A stretch of DNA of 15,300 bases. It comes from Anaerolineae bacterium (lineage in GTDB: Bacteria; Chloroflexota; Anaerolineae; Aggregatilineales; UBA3940). Both the position numbers and the translations under genes were made by a program. The notes beneath the pieces are model-generated. The model did not search any database. It had not been told where the DNA came from and saw only the letters and a program-made list of their open reading frames with translations. The number at the start of each line of letters is the position of its first letter. Positions within the stretch are counted from its first letter, which is position 1. Positions 13,308 through 15,300 of this stretch are shown piece by piece. The stretch is taken from assembly GCA_020852775.1 (NCBI GenBank), contig JADZAD010000278.1:1-15300 (forward strand), given 5' to 3'.

Positions 13308-14786
13308 ATGGGCATCACAATTGTTGGCCTGGGGCCAGGCGACCCTGGTCTGCTCACCCGCCGGGCGTGGGAGGTTCTCAGCAGTGCCCCACGAATCTAT
13401 CTGCGAACCCGGCAGCACCCAGTTGTCGAGGCGCTGCCGGGCGGCGCCACCCTGTATTCCTTCGACGACCTGTACGAGCAGCACGATGCGTTTGATCAGG
13501 TCTATGACAGCATTGTCGCGGCGCTGATGGACGCCGTCGCACAGGCAGGCGAGGTGCTGTACGCGGTGCCCGGTGATCCGATGGTGGCCGAGGCAACCGT
13601 AACCCGCCTGATGGCGGCCTGCAAGACCCGGAACATCCCGGTTGTGATCGTCTCCGGTGTCAGCTTCATCGAGCCGGCGCTGGCGCTGGTGGGGGTTGAC
13701 GCCAGTGATGGGCTTCAGGTGGTGGATGCGCTTGACCTCGCCACGCTCCATCATCCGCCACTCAACCCGGACAAACCCGCGCTCATCGCGCAGGTCTACA
13801 GCCGGATGGTTGCCTCCGACCTGAAGCTCACGCTGATGAACCAGTATCCGGATGAGCATCCGGTGATGATGATTCAGGCCGCTGGAATGCCCTCGCAGAG
13901 CGCGGCAGGAATTCCGCTTCATGAGATAGATCGAATCGAGCCCGGACTGCTTGCCACCGTTTATGTGCCTCCTTATGACGCTTCACCGGGAGCCGTCGCC
14001 AGTCTCGAAGGCTTTCAGGAGACGATCGCCCACCTGCGCGCCCCCGAAGGCTGCCCGTGGGACCAGGAACAGACGCATTTCAGCCTCCGCCCGCACCTTA
14101 TCGAGGAAGCCTACGAGGTGCTTGATGCTATAGACTCTGAAATCCCGGAGAAGTTGATGGAGGAACTCGGCGATCTCCTGCTGCAGATCGTCCTGCACAG
14201 CCAGATAGCGGTCGAGGATGGCGAGTTCAGAATGGCAGACGTGATACGCACTGTTGACGCGAAGATGAAACGTCGCCATCCACACGTCTGGGGTGATGTC
14301 AACGTCAATGGGGATCCGGAGCAGGTGAAGGCGAACTGGGAACAGATTAAGGCACAGGAGCGCAGGTCAATCGGTGCATCTGAAAAGAGCCTCCTGGACG
14401 GCCTGCCCGCATCGCTTCCGGCATTAGCACAGGCACATGCATATGATGAGCGTGCCCGGCAGGTAGGCTGGGACTGGCCGGATGAGAGCGGCGTGATCGC
14501 TAAACTGCATGAGGAAATCCAGGAGATTCTGGACGCCATCACTCCGGCAGAGAAGTTCGATGAGATTGGAGACCTGCTGCTGGTCGCCTCGGTGTGGGCG
14601 CGCTGGCACGGCGTGAACCCGGAGGACGCACTCCGGGCTGCCAACCGCAAGTTCTATCGTCGCTTCACGCACATTGAGCGCAGCGCCCGCCAGAAGGGTG
14701 TTGACCTGCGCTCGATGTCGCTGGACGATATGGAGGTACTCTGGCAGGAAGCCAAGATGCTTGAACGCCAGAGTGGCAAGCAATAA
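13308..14786 (+). CDS. Tetrapyrrole methylase-like domain fused to MazG nucleotide pyrophosphohydrolase (YabN type)
   Basis: A 492-aa fusion. Residues 1-225 resemble the corrin/porphyrin methylase fold (GITIVGLGPGDPGLLT at 2-17, YAVPGDPMVAEATV, VIVSGVSFIEPALA). Residues 232-490 form a double MazG: the first has GCPWDQEQTHFSLRPHLIEE with EEAYE (266-270) and EELGD (285-289); the second has EEIQE (402-406) and DEIGD (418-422), matching the metal-binding ExxE and ExxD. MazG hydrolyses nucleoside triphosphates to monophosphates and pyrophosphate. Bacillus YabN has the same architecture, and the role of its methylase half is unclear. The start ATG 13308 has AAGGA (13295-13299) 8 nt upstream. It lies 16 nt after the methyltransferase, so they are probably one transcript. 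Confidence 0.9.
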   Translation: MGITIVGLGPGDPGLLTRRAWEVLSSAPRIYLRTRQHPVVEALPGGATLYSFDDLYEQHDAFDQVYDSIVAALMDAVAQAGEVLYAVPGDPMVAEATVTRLMAACKTRNIPVVIVSGVSFIEPALALVGVDASDGLQVVDALDLATLHHPPLNPDKPALIAQVYSRMVASDLKLTLMNQYPDEHPVMMIQAAGMPSQSAAGIPLHEIDRIEPGLLATVYVPPYDASPGAVASLEGFQETIAHLRAPEGCPWDQEQTHFSLRPHLIEEAYEVLDAIDSEIPEKLMEELGDLLLQIVLHSQIAVEDGEFRMADVIRTVDAKMKRRHPHVWGDVNVNGDPEQVKANWEQIKAQERRSIGASEKSLLDGLPASLPALAQAHAYDERARQVGWDWPDESGVIAKLHEEIQEILDAITPAEKFDEIGDLLLVASVWARWHGVNPEDALRAANRKFYRRFTHIERSARQKGVDLRSMSLDDMEVLWQEAKMLERQSGKQ

Positions 14787-14789
14787 GAA

Positions 14790-14816
14790 AGGGCAAGCCT
14801 CATGGAGACTTGCCCT
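14790..14816 (-). terminator. Terminator of the tRNA-Pro gene
   Basis: AGGGCAAG (14790-14797) pairs with CTTGCCCT (14809-14816), and an inner CTC/GAG (14799-14801 with 14805-14807) continues the stem past one mismatch. Read on the - strand, the hairpin is followed by TTCTTATTGC, a fair U-rich tail, 4 nt after the tRNA 3' end. On the + strand ACAG follows, so it is a weak terminator for the fusion gene, though the stem may still protect its mRNA end. Confidence 0.7.
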
Positions 14817-14820
14817 ACAG

Positions 14821-14894
14821 TCGGGGCGGACGGATTCGAACCGACGACCTCAGCGACCCGAACGCTGCGCGCTACCAAGCTGCGCTACGCCCCG
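14821..14894 (-). tRNA. tRNA-Pro (anticodon CGG)
   Basis: A 74-nt cloverleaf on the - strand. The acceptor stem is CGGGGCG/CGCCCCG with A73 and no encoded CCA, and the D arm is GCGC...GCGC with GCAGCTTGGTAG. The anticodon stem CAGCG/CGCTG holds the loop TTCGGGT, giving anticodon CGG (plus-strand bases 14858-14860), which reads proline CCG. The T loop is TTCGAAT. The T stem has one U-U mismatch (positions 50-64). It is transcribed towards the end of the fusion gene from its own promoter. Confidence 0.95.
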
Positions 14895-14936
14895 AAATGC
14901 GCCGCCCTGATTTCGGGTAAGCGGCGACTGGGAGGT

Positions 14937-14965
14937 AGTATATCCTCTCCGATGGCGTCTGGCAA
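14937..14965 (-). promoter_or_regulatory. Promoter of the tRNA-Pro gene
   Basis: On the - strand TTGCCA (complement of 14960-14965) and TATACT (complement of 14937-14942) are separated by exactly 17 bases. Transcription would begin near 14930, about 35 nt before the tRNA 5' end. The rest of the 14895-15045 gap shows no clear promoter for the + strand gene that follows. Confidence 0.7.
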
Positions 14966-15045
14966 GAGCAATCTCACTGCCGGGGCTCACGCAGGTTCGT
15001 ATCGACTGAAGTTTCGCCTCGCTGCAACCCTTCACGGAGCCGGTT

Positions 15046-15300
15046 ATGAATGAAAGCACCCCGTCATCAGAAGCCACTGCCCCCGAACGCCCACAGACCT
15101 TCACCGCATGGCTCCGCCAGAGCGGAGCAGGGATCGTGTCTGGCATGGCCCGCGGCTTGATTGCCCTGAGAATTGGCCCTGACCTATTGACGCTGATGGG
15201 ACTCGTCCTGGCAATTGCGGCTGGCATCCGGGCGGCACAGGGGCGTTTTGTGTGGGCGGGGGTAGTCTATCTGCTTGGTGTCCCTTTTGATGCCCTGGAC
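15046..15300 (+). CDS. CDP-alcohol phosphatidyltransferase, N-terminal part (partial)
   Basis: The first 85 codons, open to the right edge. The family makes phospholipids by transferring a phosphatidyl group from CDP-diacylglycerol to an alcohol such as glycerol-3-phosphate or inositol, in the membrane. A ~25-residue polar leader precedes ALRIGPDLLTLMGLVLAIAA (about 40-59), a first membrane segment; a second follows at about 69-80 (VWAGVVYLLGVP). The last residues, FDALD, are the start of the catalytic DxxDGxxAR...GxxxDxxxD motif, which lies mostly outside the window. The start ATG 15046 has GGAG (15036-15039) 6 nt upstream. The exact substrate cannot be judged here. Confidence 0.85.
   Translation, partial: MNESTPSSEATAPERPQTFTAWLRQSGAGIVSGMARGLIALRIGPDLLTLMGLVLAIAAGIRAAQGRFVWAGVVYLLGVPFDALD

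Noticed and set aside
14790..14816. The same hairpin as a + strand terminator of the MazG fusion
   Set aside because: There is no U-tract on the + strand; the U-rich side is on the - strand, so I assign it to the tRNA.

Overview
The window is a bacterial ribosomal-protein superoperon, the distal spc plus alpha operon, read left to right on the + strand. It is followed by a short two-gene accessory operon, one tRNA gene on the - strand and the start of a lipid-synthesis gene. Base composition is moderately GC-rich. Gene order, the zinc-ribbon forms of S14, S4 and L36, a short-lid adenylate kinase, a YabN-type methylase-MazG fusion and the sequence flavour of SecY and RpoA suggest a Chloroflexota-like bacterium (perhaps Anaerolineae). 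That placement is inferred from memory of the families, not from a search.

Layout. 1-5637 holds the rplN tail, rplX, rplE, rpsN (zinc type), rpsH, rplF, rplR, rpsE, rpmD, rplO and secY: large- and small-subunit proteins plus the membrane channel. 5709-7097 holds adk and map (adenylate kinase and methionine aminopeptidase). infA, which often follows map, is not there. In its place are a good sigma-70-type promoter (7125-7153) and a structured leader, then rpmJ, rpsM, rpsK, rpsD, rpoA and rplQ (7257-10672). truA, rplM and rpsI (10686-12335) close the superoperon, and a Rho-independent terminator lies at 12370-12392.

From 12413 to 14786 a SAM-dependent methyltransferase resembling the 'predicted archaeal methyltransferase' family is followed 16 nt later by the methylase-MazG fusion. 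tRNA-Pro(CGG) lies convergently on the - strand (14821-14894) with its own promoter and terminator. The window ends inside a CDP-alcohol phosphatidyltransferase, at the start of its catalytic motif.

The coding content is mostly ordinary housekeeping. What stands out is the non-coding part: strong stem-loops lacking clear U-tracts recur between cistrons (rpsH/rplF, rplF/rplR, secY/adk, rpsM/rpsK, rpsD/rpoA, rpoA/rplQ). Other points are the missing infA, an enlarged L17 (167 aa), a TTG start on rpoA and the archaeal-looking methyltransferase. I found no mobile element, CRISPR array or evident new defence system. No gap between genes exceeds 160 bases.
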